45,000 nt of DNA, taken from Theodoxus fluviatilis. Taxonomy: Eukaryota > Mollusca > Gastropoda > Cycloneritida > Neritidae. Each line of letters starts with the position of its first letter. Within the stretch, counting starts at the first letter, position 1. A model generated the notes under the pieces. That model had not been told where the DNA came from. It saw nothing but the letters and a program-made list of their open reading frames with translations, and searched no databases. Shown here piece by piece: positions 35,862-45,000 of this stretch. A program made the position numbers and the translations under genes. The stretch covers positions 58,109 to 103,108 of the forward strand of contig JAWQFJ010000482.1 in assembly GCA_034096865.1 (NCBI GenBank), in the 5' to 3' direction.

Positions 35862-36067
35862 AAAAAGGGGGAGGGTGATATCGTTCAGTTGCAGAGTGGC
35901 TATACGAGGTCTCTTTCAATCTGTAAATGCCGTTGTTCACCTTTTCCTTTCAAGAGGCCCGTAAAAGTCATCTAGTTTAGACCTAAATCATCGCCCTCAG
36001 TACTCCAACATTTTCTATTATTTTTACATAGTCTTTTGCTCCATTTCTGTTAAATAAGGAGAGAATG
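35862..36067. other. Unique flank
   Basis: Short AT-rich stretch between the dispersed element and the GA tract. Nothing recognised. Confidence 0.6.

Positions 36068-36070
<3 letters not shown>

Positions 36071-36150
<80 letters not shown>
36071..36150 (+). repeat. (GA)n microsatellite
   Basis: About 40 GA dinucleotides. Confidence 0.97.
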
Positions 36151-36152
<2 letters not shown>

Positions 36153-36267
36153 ATTTTAATGTTTTGGCCACCGGTCCATTACATTGGAAAGCGGACAAAT
36201 CGAATCGAACGCGAACAACGGCTATGTACAATAATCAAAACTGTCACCCAGTTGTGGCAAGCAGTAG

Positions 36268-36268
<1 letters not shown>

Positions 36269-36315
<47 letters not shown>
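36269..36315 (+). repeat. (GA)n microsatellite
   Basis: About 23 GA dinucleotides, 120 bases after a longer one. Confidence 0.97.
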
Positions 36316-36317
<2 letters not shown>

Positions 36318-37685
36318 CAACAAGGGGCACGGGATCGTGAACACGTATTCTATGGGTGCACCCTTGGAAGAAGCCGGCTTTTCAATGAGGGCTGGGTTGG
36401 GCAGTGGGGACGGAGGTGTCCAATCAGGAATTCGGACAGGCAGGAGTGGAGAGGGAAGCTGCGGCTCAGGTGGAAAACAGGAGCGAGGGGGCGGCCTGTG
36501 GCAGTGAGTGGAGGAAACGCTGACGTCACAGGCTGCAGTGGGAGAACGCAGACGACAGGAAGTGGACACAGCAAGTCGTGTGCTCAGGGAATTTGGGACT
36601 GCAGGGTGATTGGACGAGGGGTGAGAGAAGGAATGAATGAATGACTGACTGCACTTCATCTATCAACTGTGATAAGTTGGGGATAGATTTACGTTTAGCC
36701 ATTGCGCACACATGCACACGCGTACACATACACACGCGCATCCATTTAAGCTACAACAAAAATACAAACAACGCACGAAAATGCAGAAAGAAGAAACAAT
36801 GACACACGGATTACAAATTGTAAATGGTTTGATATTGTGATAAATAGTCAGTGAATTCTAAATATTTAGATAAACGGGCTTCAAAACCTTTGTGGAAAGT
36901 GCTGACATTTCGTAGGAAAGGGTGCTCTTCCCTGTTGCACCCGAGTGAGACAGAGATAACGTAAACCTAAGCGGATGCTGAGAATGAAAGGGGTGCTGAG
37001 AATGAAAGGGGTGGAGGGAGTGTGAATGGGGAGAAGGGTAGGTGTTTATCTGATCCTCGCAAAGAGGAGTGCAAAAAGAGGGGATTGACCCGGAAGCTTG
37101 CAGGGTAGAGGAGGACGGAGAGAAATGGAGAGATGGAGAGATATACATCGAAGGATTTGCAACCCGAGTCTTGTAGGAAACCTGTTTCCCCTTGCACAAT
37201 GCTCAAGGATGGTGAATGAGTTTACTCCTGACTCTTTCTCGTGCTGACTTCAAGGCAGGACTCTACAGAGCGAGTCAGCGGTCAGGAAAATAGTCGAAAT
37301 TCTCTCCATCTCAGGCTGTGATCTTCCTTCAGCGTTTACACTGGGGAGAAACCCCAAGACGAAACTCAACAGGAGACCAGGTGAAAGTGTCAAAAGGGAA
37401 ACAACATTTTCAACCACAAAGTCATTCAGTTTTCCAGAGGGAAATAAAAAGCATGTTTAAAGAACTTATGTTATTTGTGGATGTGCATGAGAAAAAAAAG
37501 TTAAGGTGTGAAAAAAGGACAAAACCAGTTTTTCCGATAGTATAAGTTTCCAAAACAAAATCTCGAGAAAACGGCATCTTTATAATTCATATTAACTTTT
37601 GTTTGTTTGTTGGTATTTGTGTAAAGCTGCAGAAAAAATTTAGATCATGATGCAATGCTGGACGTCTACTCGGAAGTTTTTCCAG
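36316..37685. other. Intergenic sequence without a supported gene
   Basis: Short open frames only, including one at 36159-36644 that translates the GA tract. No domain, splice-bounded peptide or RNA structure recognised. Two GAATGAAAGGGGT copies occur at about 36982-37010. Confidence 0.6.
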
Positions 37686-37689
37686 TGAT

Positions 37690-38005
37690 CTGAGTTGGTC
37701 ATGCACGTCACAGCTGTACACGTCACGTTTGCATATGTCACGTGTGTATACGTAACATTTTAAGAAGTCACATTTGTATACGTCACGTGTGTATACATCA
37801 CATTTCCATGTCACATTTGTGTACGACACATGTGTGTGTATACATCACATTTTCCACATGTCACATTTGTGTACGACACGCGTATATAACTCATTTCCAT
37901 ATATATGTCACATTTTGTGTACGTCACATTTGTGTACGACACATTTGTATTCGTCACTTGTGTATACGTCACATTTGCACACGTCGCATTTATACACGTG
38001 ACACT
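37690..38005 (+). repeat. Degenerate 16-19-bp array rich in ACGTCAC
   Basis: About 18 diverged copies of TACGTCACATTTGTG. ACGTCA is the complement of TGACGT, the half-site core of CREB/ATF elements. Open frames (YTSHICIRHV) are repeat translations. Confidence 0.8.
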
Positions 38006-38099
38006 GCGCAAGGAAAGTACTGACGACATCGACTGCTGGAGAGCAATTTCAGAGGGCATCGGGGGTGGGAGGGTGGGGGGAGGGAAGGGGTGGGGAAGG

Positions 38100-38120
38100 G
38101 AAGGGGGGGGGGGGGGGGGG
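38100..38120 (+). repeat. Poly-G run
   Basis: A near-continuous run of about 19 G within G-rich sequence; a likely site of assembly error. Confidence 0.9.
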
Positions 38121-38504
38121 AGGGCCAAGAGGAAGCCCCAGCTGGAGAAGGGAGAAACCCAAGAAACAAAGGCAGCGATGCCAACTTTCTCTCAGCCGTC
38201 TGACTTTGTGGAAGGTGCTGTAGGGACTGTCTCGCCAGAGACTGCCTGTTACGTCACCCCAGATGCTGTACCCGAGCTTTTTGACTTCCATGGCTGGGGC
38301 ACAAAGTCACGCGACAAAAGTTGAGTGCACCGTGTCTGTAGGGCTGAGGCCGTGACGTCACGTGGTACAGACGGGGGAGCCCCCGAGCCCAGGGAGTGTC
38401 GTGCACTGAGACGGGGAGGCGTCCCTTTCTTCCTGGGCACCGGGCCATGGCGACCTCGCGCTATCTCCTCTCATCGTCATCGTCCTCGCCTCAAGCAGAG
38501 GAGA

Positions 38505-39470
38505 GGCTGGGTTGTGGAGGAAGGGGATGGACGGGGGTGTGAGGGGAGAAAGGGGGTAGACGGGGGTGTGGGGGGAGGAAGGGGGTGGACGGGGGTGTGG
38601 GAGAGAAAGGGGGGTGGACGGGGGTGTGGGGGGGAGGAAAGGGATGAACGGAAGAGGAAGGGGATGGACTGGGGTGTGGGGAGGAAGGGAGTGACGGGAT
38701 TGTGGGGGTGGAGAAAGGGGGTGGAGGGAGGAAGGGGGTGGACGGGGGTGTGGGGGAGGAAGGGGATGGACTCGGGTGTAGGGGAGGAAGGTGGCGGACG
38801 GGGGTAGGGGGGAGAAAGGGGTGGACGGGGGTGTGGGGGGAGAAAGGGGGTGGACGGGGTGTGGGGGGAGAAAGGGGTGGACGGGGTGGGTAGGGGAGGA
38901 AGGGGGTGGACGGGGTGTTGGGGGGAGAAGGGGGTGGACGGGATGGGGGGGGGGGAGGAAGGGGGTGAACGGGGGGGGGGGGGTGGTGGTGTGGGACGAA
39001 GGGGATGGACTGGGGTGTGGGAAGAAGGGGATGGACTGGGGTGTGGGGGGATGAAAGGGGGGCACTGGGGTATGGGGGGAGAATGGGAATGGACTGGGGT
39101 GTGGAAGAAGGGGATGGCCTGGGGTGTGGGGGGAGGAAGGGGATGAACTGGGGTGTGGGGGGAAGGATGGACTGGGGTGTGGGGGGGGGGAGGAAGGTGG
39201 ATGACTTGGGGTGTGGGGGGGACGGCATGGACTGGGGTGGGGTGGGGGGACGGGATGGACTGGGTGTGGGGAGAAAAAGGGGATGGAGTGAGATGTGGGG
39301 GGAGGAAGGGGATGGACTGGGGTGGGGGGTGGGGGGGAAGAAGAGGATGGACGGAGGAGGAAGGGGATGGACTGGGGTGTGAGGGGAGGAAGGGGATGGA
39401 CGGGGGAGGAAGGGGATGGACGGGGTGTGGGGGGAGGAAGGGGATGGCCGGGGGGAGACACGTGTGCTGA
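38505..39470 (+). repeat. G-rich, G-quadruplex-prone minisatellite
   Basis: Diverged units around GGGGAGGAAGGGGATGGACT and GGGGTGTGG, about 28-33 bp, with dozens of G runs of four or more. Pro-rich minus-strand frames of up to 390 codons and Gly-rich + frames are artefacts. Confidence 0.92.
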
Positions 39471-40500
39471 ACGTGGGTGTGTTGGGGGGGAGGCAGGGGA
39501 GGACTGTGGGTGGGGGGTGGGGTGTGAGGGGAGAGGAAGAAGGATGGATGGAGGCGGTAAGGGTCTGGACCGGGTGGCGTTGGGGGTAGTGTGAAAAACA
39601 CAAGGGGGGATGGCCTGGTCGGTGGGGGGTGGGGGGGAAGAACGAGGATCATGGACGGAGGGGACTGGGATGGCCCAACTTGGGTGGTGAGGGTGGAGCA
39701 GGGGAAGGCTTTAATGGCGATGCACCGGGGTGTAAGCGGGGGGAACGTGAGCGATTGGTCCTCGGTGTGTATGGGGGAGGGGAGAGAGGATTGGAAGCGG
39801 ATTTGGCCGGCGGAGGCAGTGGATGTGACGGGGTGTGGGATGGGGGGGGAAGGGGACGGTATGAGACGGTGGGCGGCAGGGGCACTAGGACGCTGGTTTG
39901 ATGCTGGCTCGGCGAGGAAGGTTAGAGTGCCTGGGGGTGTGGGGAGCTGGAGAGGGGTGGACCGGTGTGTGTGGGGACGATAGAAAGACGCAAGCGATCA
40001 GCGTGTTGCCGCCTCGTCCGTTGGGAAGACAATATTTGGTGACTGTGTCTTTCATGCGGACACAGTCCCCTGACAGTGCCGCTCGTCAGTGGTGTTGTTG
40101 CGGGGTCGCGGCCGAGTTGCGTCACACGTGGACCAGAGACTTCCGCGTCTTGTCTCGCATGAGCGCATCCGTTCGCCGCCTGGCCATCGCTCCCCCCGGT
40201 CTCTTGCGTCCCCAGGTTCCGTCTTCCGCAGTTTTTCATATCACACATCAAGAATGTGTACTCGCAAGATACGCGTGTCACCAGTGACCTTCATCGCTCT
40301 TTTTGTTATCGTTTATCCCTGAGCAGTGGTTGGCTTGTCCTTTGGAGCCAGTCTACTAACTGTGCTGCTGTGGTTTCATTAAGTCACGTAGACGAAGCCG
40401 CCCTGCTAATCCGATGTCTTGTGCCTGTGTCAATCTGGGTAATAGTGGCAGGCCCCTGTATGCGGTCTGTACTATGCGCCGATGTGTCCTACTGGAAGTA
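39471..40500. other. Intergenic, G-rich then CpG-containing, no supported gene
   Basis: To about 39970 the sequence stays G-rich, as a faded continuation of the array. About 39990-40260 is CpG-rich with balanced composition. Open frames are short and no domain is recognised. Confidence 0.55.
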
Positions 40501-41135
40501 GTGGGCAAGCCCTGTATCGTGCTCGTGCCATGGTGTCTACTGGAATAGTACAAGCCCTGGAGTCATGTCTTGCCATGTGTCTACTGGAATAGTGCAAGCC
40601 CTGTAGTCGTGTCTTGCCATGTGTCTACTGGAATAGTGCAAGCCCTGTAGTCGTGTCTTGCCATGTGTCTACTGGAATAGTACAAGCCCTGGAGTCATGT
40701 CTTGCCATGTGTCTACTGGAATAGTGCAAGCCCTGTAGTCGTGTCTTGCCATGTGTCTACTGGAATAGTACAAGCCCTGGAGTCATGTCTTGCCATGTGT
40801 CTACTGGAATAGTACAAGCCCTGGAGTCATGTCTTGCCATGTGTCTACTGGAATAGTACAAGCCCTGTAGTCATGTCTTGCCATGTGTCTACTGGAATAG
40901 TGCAAGCCCTGTAGTCATGTCTTGCCATGTGTCTACTGGAATAGTACAAGCCCTGTAGTCATGTCTTGCCATGTGTCTACTGGAATAGTACAAGCCCTGT
41001 AGTCATGTCTTGCCATGTGTCTACTGGAATAGTGCAAGCCCTGTAGTCATGTCTTGCCATGTGTCTACTGGAATAGTACAAGCCCTGTAGTCGTGTCTTG
41101 CCATGTGTCTACTGGAATAGTACAAGCCCTGGAGT
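40501..41135 (+). repeat. 44-bp minisatellite
   Basis: About 14 copies of a unit containing GTCTTGCCATGTGTCTACTG, GAATAGTACAAGCCCTGTAG and TCAT. Variants are TACAAG/TGCAAG and TGTAGTC/TGGAGTC. Confidence 0.95.
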
Positions 41136-41742
41136 GCCACTTTTCAACAGCAATTCGAGGCTCCAGCCCAGTAATCAATGCGTTCGCTTGCAATCGCTTG
41201 CAATCGCTTGCACTCCCTGGTTGCCCTTTGGTTGCTACACGGACCCTAGAGCCGCCTTCTTGGGCACAGCGCTAAGCTTCCGTTGCATCTTGCGGTCCAG
41301 GAGGAACATTGGGTACCTGTGAGGGCAGTGAGGCAGGCTGTGGTGCCATTAACCCTCTATGCTGCCGTGAGCAAGCATGGAGTTGGAATACCCTCCCAGG
41401 GAGTGGAGACAGTGCTGCCACCTTACTTCGATCTGAATGATTCTGTGGATATCGATAGGTGCAAGAAAACAGCGACAGAACTGGAGAGTACCTTGAGAAC
41501 ACAAACTTCCTCCTAGAAAGCCACACGTTCTCTTCCGTGGTCATTTTATATCATTTTAGCGGCTGAAAGCGGTTTCTGAGTGCCGATCTCATGCACCAAC
41601 GTCATCAATAGTTTGACGTCACCTTTGTGATCTGCGATTAGATTTCTCTTACTGCTTGTAATTCCTCAACGCGATGGCAGAGAATCTTAAAATCTTACAG
41701 AATAATTCGTTTAGAACTTTTTGAGTTATTGTGCGCGCGCGC
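41136..41742. other. Intergenic sequence, nothing recognised
   Basis: Unique sequence with a short triple CGCTTGCAAT repeat near 41185-41210. No coding or RNA feature supported. Confidence 0.6.
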
Positions 41743-41947
41743 GAGTGTGTACCTTAGACTACTTTACACCTGGCTGCTCTGATTGCTGGATCAGTGGAGT
41801 ATGACCTCCAACAAGGAAGTTATGTTTTACTTTTGAATTAAAATATTCGTTACAATCAAAAGAACATAACTTCCTTGTTGGAAGTAATAATCCACTGATC
41901 CAGCAATCAGAGCAACCAGGTGAAAAGTAGTCTGAGGTACACACTCA
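41743..41947. mobile_element. Foldback / MITE-like inverted repeat, about 90-bp arms
   Basis: The left arm from 41743 (GAGTGTGTACC, then CTCTGATTGCTGGATCAGTG, then CAACAAGGAAGTTATGTT) recurs as its reverse complement in the right arm ending at 41947. The arms differ by about a dozen substitutions or small gaps around an AT-rich centre near 41845. There is no open frame. It could be a foldback or MITE insertion, or the source of a hairpin RNA. The right end runs into a CA tract. Confidence 0.82.
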
Positions 41948-42071
41948 CACACACAGACACACACTCACACACACAGACACACACACACACACACACACAT
42001 ACACAGACACATAGACATACACACACACATACACACATAGACACACCCCCACCCCCACACATACACACATA

Positions 42072-42147
<76 letters not shown>
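41948..42147 (+). repeat. (CA)n microsatellite, interrupted
   Basis: CA tract with CAGACA and CATACA interruptions and a CCCCCACCCCCAC break, directly following the foldback. Confidence 0.96.
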
Positions 42148-42148
<1 letters not shown>

Positions 42149-42728
42149 CGCCTGCATGGCAAAGTGCTGTCCACGTTTCCGAGAGCATCAGCGATCCCAA
42201 GGTGCACTTGCAGGACGGGAACGGTGTTCCTGGCAGTCCGTCACGGGATGCTTCTCTCCACGCAGGTGTCGCTCTGTTTTCTCTGGCCACTCGTCCGTGA
42301 CGTCGCCATGCGTCACACTTCACTTGACAGTCACTCCTGATCTCCATGTGGGTGTACGCGTGCATTTGTGTGCATGTGTCTCTGTAGTTTTACTCGGTGT
42401 GCATACTTGCATGAGCGCCTGTGAGACTTTGATGCGTTCTTCAAGTTTTCCCAGCAATGTACGCACATGCACAGTAATTCGGTCACTCGTTCGTTTGCTA
42501 TGCCATTCTGTCTATCCCATCGTTTGCTCTCTTCACGTTTTGGGAAGTCGGAATGTGACGTGCCAAGATTAGTCACGTGACTTGGAGGAGCCACTCGCCG
42601 TGAAAACGGTCCCGCCATGTTTGCTGTGCTGTCCAATCACCGACAGAGGCCGCTCCCCCGGGCGATTCCCATCCTTGATTTGTGGAGGAAGGCCCCGGGT
42701 GTGGCACGCTGTACACGTAAGCAGGCGC

Positions 42729-42734
42729 TATAAA
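42729..42734 (+). promoter_or_regulatory. TATA-like box
   Basis: GCTATAAAGGC in a CpG-rich setting, followed by a pyrimidine-rich stretch with an initiator-like TTACTCC at about 42746-42752, which is closer than the usual 25-30 nt. No downstream gene was identified, so this is only a candidate promoter. Confidence 0.25.
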
Positions 42735-42825
42735 GGCATCTTCCCTTACTCCTCCACCGCCTTCCCGCCCCGCTCTCGCCACCCCAGAAACTGTTGTCCC
42801 CAGCGTGCTCGTCATCCTTGTTCTC

Positions 42826-42950
42826 CCTGTCCTCGTCCTCGTCGTCGTCCTCGCCCTCCTCGTCGTCCTCGCCCTCCTCGTCCTCATCGCCCTCGTCGTC
42901 CTCATCGCCCTCGTCGTCCTCATCGCCCTCGTCGCTTCCGCCCTTGTCGC
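42826..42950 (+). repeat. Imperfect CTCGTC repeat
   Basis: Trinucleotide-based CTCGTC/CTCATCGCC units, open in several frames. On the minus strand it reads as Arg/Thr- or acidic-rich peptides depending on frame. Confidence 0.88.
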
Positions 42951-43074
42951 TCTTTTCGTATTAATCTTTCCTCACCGTTGTCTTCATCGCCCTCCTCGAC
43001 GCCCACCCCATCTTCGTTGCTGTCTAACATTTCCTCTTCGTACGAATCTTCCTCATCACCGCCCTTCTCCTCTG

Positions 43075-43127
43075 GCCTGCACCCGCCTCTGGCCTGCACC
43101 CGCCTCTGGCCTGCACCCGCCCCTGGC
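43075..43127 (+). repeat. 17-bp triple repeat
   Basis: Three copies of CTCTGGCCTGCACCCGC, the last followed by a degenerate fourth. Confidence 0.9.
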
Positions 43128-43624
43128 CCGGCCTCAGGTGACCACAACGTGACTGACCTTGAAATTACCAAGCACTGTCCAAGCACGGGAGCACTCCCCA
43201 GAAGGAGGAGGACTGTGACTGCAGGCGTCTCCCCTTCCCCTGGCACCTGGCAGCGTCTGGCGGACCTACTCTGACCAGGAATTGGAACTTCCGCTACCAG
43301 GAGCCGTGCTGCCACCACCAGGTCTGAGCGTCGACGTGTGGCGTCGTGGAGACTTGAGGTACGTGACCTGGTGTCTGGGGATGTCTTTGAGCCATCCGCT
43401 GTGAGAGTGATTCTTTCAGTTTCGGTTATTAGAGAAAAGTTCCTAAACAACCTGTGCCGTTCTGCCCAGTGGACTGTGGCCTTGTCAGGGATTAGGGCTC
43501 GCGTCTGTTGCCTCCTTTAACGTGTCTCCAAAAGAAGGAAAAATAAAAACTTGGATCGAATTTAGACCGAAGTTAAAACGGTATTACCTGGGTGTAACTT
43601 TTCTTGCCTGTGTTGTGAACGAAA

Positions 43625-43715
43625 TTGGGGAGTGGGGGTGGGTGGTGGGTGTGGGGGAGTGGGGGTGGGTGGTGGGTGTGAGGGAGGCGGTCGGGGAGGG
43701 GGGTGTTGAAGGAGG
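43625..43715 (+). repeat. G-rich GGGTGGT/GGGAGTG repeat
   Basis: Two long copies of GAGTGGGGGTGGGTGGTGGG followed by diverged G-rich units; G-quadruplex-prone. Confidence 0.85.
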
Positions 43716-44309
43716 AGGGGGAAGTGGATGCATGACAAAGAAACTGTCCGTTTGATTTCAAAACTGATAACTTACGTACAAAGGAGCCACAAAAGCAAAC
43801 GAAACTGTGGAATATGCATGCACTGTGCTTTTGTTGCTGTCGCCTTCTTACTTCGCAGTCCTTTGATTTCGTCTGCTTGAAAAACCGGTATTTGTTGACC
43901 GTAAAATGTGTTTCCATTCGAATCATCAGGTCGCATTTGCACACCTGAAATGGCTGCATTGTATTTTGATTCTTCCTGAATAATTCGGTACAAATTGTGG
44001 CAACGACACATTAATTTCGAACCGCACAGACAAGATACGCCAACTGCTTTTTTTATACATCAAAGTTTGTCAGTAAAAGCAACACATACAAAACGTAAAA
44101 TAGTCGACAGTTCACACCACCCTTAGTGTGCTTGTTGTGGTGTTTCATTGTTTCTTTGTCCCCCCCCCCCTCCCCCCCGGCCCCCCCCCAAAAAGAGACT
44201 TTCAGTCCCCGGTGTTTAGAATACGTCTGGGACTGACACGTCAGGCTTTTTAAAATCGTTTCATGACGGACGTCGTCAGTCGCGACTTAGAATTCGCTGG
44301 CAGAATGTG
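43716..44309. other. Intergenic sequence
   Basis: AT-rich with a poly-C tract at about 44160-44190. No coding or RNA feature recognised. Confidence 0.6.
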
Positions 44310-45000
44310 GAACTCCTGTCCTCGATACAGACTGAGACAGAAGAGGTCCATTTCAAGTCGGAAGTCTTCAGAACGCATCAACTCCTGTCCTCGATACAGA
44401 CTGAGACAGAAGAGGTCCATTTCAAGTCGGAAGTCTTCAGGACTCATCAACTCCTGTCCTCGATACAGACTGAGACAGAAGAGGTCCATTTCAAGTGGGA
44501 AGTCTTCAGAACGCAACAACTCCTGTCCTCGATACAGACTGAGACAGAAGAGGTCCATTTCAAGTGGGAAGTCTTCAGGACGCAACAACTCCTGTCCTCG
44601 ATACAGACTGAGACAGAAGAGGTCCATTTCAAGTGGGAAGTCTTCAGAACGCATCAACTCCTGTCCTCGATACAGACTGAGACAGAAGAGGTCCATTTCA
44701 AGTGGGAAGTCTTCAGAACGCATCAACTCCTGTCCTCGATACAGACTGAGACAGAAGAGGTCCATTTCAAGTGGGAAGTCTTCAGAACGCATCAACTCCT
44801 GTCCTCGATACAGACTGAGACAGAAGAGGTCCATTTCAAGTCGGAAGTCTTCAGAACGCAACAACTCCTGTCCTCGATACAGACTGAGACAGAAGAGGTC
44901 GTTACAGAGCTGAGACAGCAGAGTCCTTTTCAGTGTGCAGTCCTTCAGACGCAACACCTTCCTGTCCTCGATACCGACTGGAGACAGAAGAGGTCCATTT
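44310..45000 (+). repeat. 69-bp minisatellite running off the window
   Basis: About nine copies of a unit containing AACTCCTGTCCTCGATACAG, ACTGAGACAGAAGAGGTCCA, TTTCAAGTGGGAAGTCTTCA and GAACGCATC. The last copy and a half after about 44900 are degenerate. The period is 23 codons, so both strands stay open (RYRLRQKRSISS on +, MDLFCLSLYRGQEL on -). No gene context supports either. Confidence 0.93.

Larger units (their letters stand above)
42148..43620. other. CpG-rich intergenic block without a confirmed gene
   Basis: Above-average CpG from about 42560 to 43450, with a CTCGTC tract and a TATA-like box. A minus-strand open frame at 42920-43450 has a Glu/Asp-rich tail (EEDSYEEEMLDSNEDG) that is mostly the complement of the CTCGTC-type sequence. 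I recognise no family. A neighbouring gene's first exon could lie here. Confidence 0.4.

Noticed and set aside
38358..39652. Proline-rich minus-strand frames of 367-391 codons
   Set aside because: They are translations of the G-rich array. All three minus-strand frames are open, which shows composition, not coding.
44250..44957. 235-codon minus-strand repeat protein (23-residue unit)
   Set aside because: The complementary + frame is open as well, the period is exactly 69 bp, and there is no signal, domain or splice evidence.

Overview
This window is eukaryotic, most likely from a metazoan and plausibly a mollusc. It carries the 3' half of one intron-rich gene on the + strand, embedded in very repeat-rich DNA. 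The gene is the beta subunit of ER glucosidase II (PRKCSH family). Ten exon positions (eleven exons, two of them alternatives) can be read between 3548 and 34491. They have GT-AG borders and matching phases. They encode a charged segment, an EF-hand pair, an acidic linker, a complete MRH (mannose-6-phosphate receptor homology) lectin domain with six cysteines and its four sugar-contact residues, and a C-terminal HDEL ER-retention signal. With one alternative exon and one proposed microexon the readable part is 346 residues. The N-terminal signal peptide and LDLa repeats must lie upstream of base 1. The mollusc assignment is inference, from minisatellite density and a TCAAGGTCA/CGGACGGACG-type dispersed element after the gene.

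The most interesting observation is at 5444-5522 and 7474-7552. These two exons are both exactly 79 nt, enter in the same phase and leave in the same phase. Each encodes a 26-residue alternative version of the same EF-hand segment: the end of loop 1, the linker and all of loop 2. Splicing both in gives an immediate TGA stop, and skipping both shifts the frame. The layout is that of a frame-locked, mutually exclusive exon pair that would give two calcium-binding isoforms.

Every intron and the upstream flank holds at least one tandem array, and many arrays start or stop within 0-45 nt of a splice site. The main arrays are 1-3547 (about 40 bp, carrying a 3' splice-site-like unit), 3652-4153 (CT), 6225-7435 (20/25 bp), 7905-8750 (21 bp), 9452-9845 (25 bp), 10080-10459 (47 bp), 11320-12345 (14 bp), 14041-16287 (43 bp), 18296-18672 (about 59 bp), 18748-18975 (21 bp), 19840-21408 (27 bp), 25208-25400 and 25845-26665 (22 bp each), 26940-27925 (polypurine), 29575-32635 (about 72 bp) and 33122-34110 (38 bp and longer). 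Long open frames inside them exist because many periods are multiples of three or lack stops; they are not genes.

Downstream of the gene (34492-45000) I see a 3' UTR with an AATAAA, a dispersed element with 11-bp inverted ends (35043-35861), microsatellites, an ACGTCA-rich array, a G-run array, a 44-bp array, a large foldback (41743-41947), a CpG-rich stretch with a TATA-like box (about 42560-43450) and a 69-bp array running off the window. No second protein gene is supported. No tRNA, rRNA, CRISPR array or bacterial gene was recognised.
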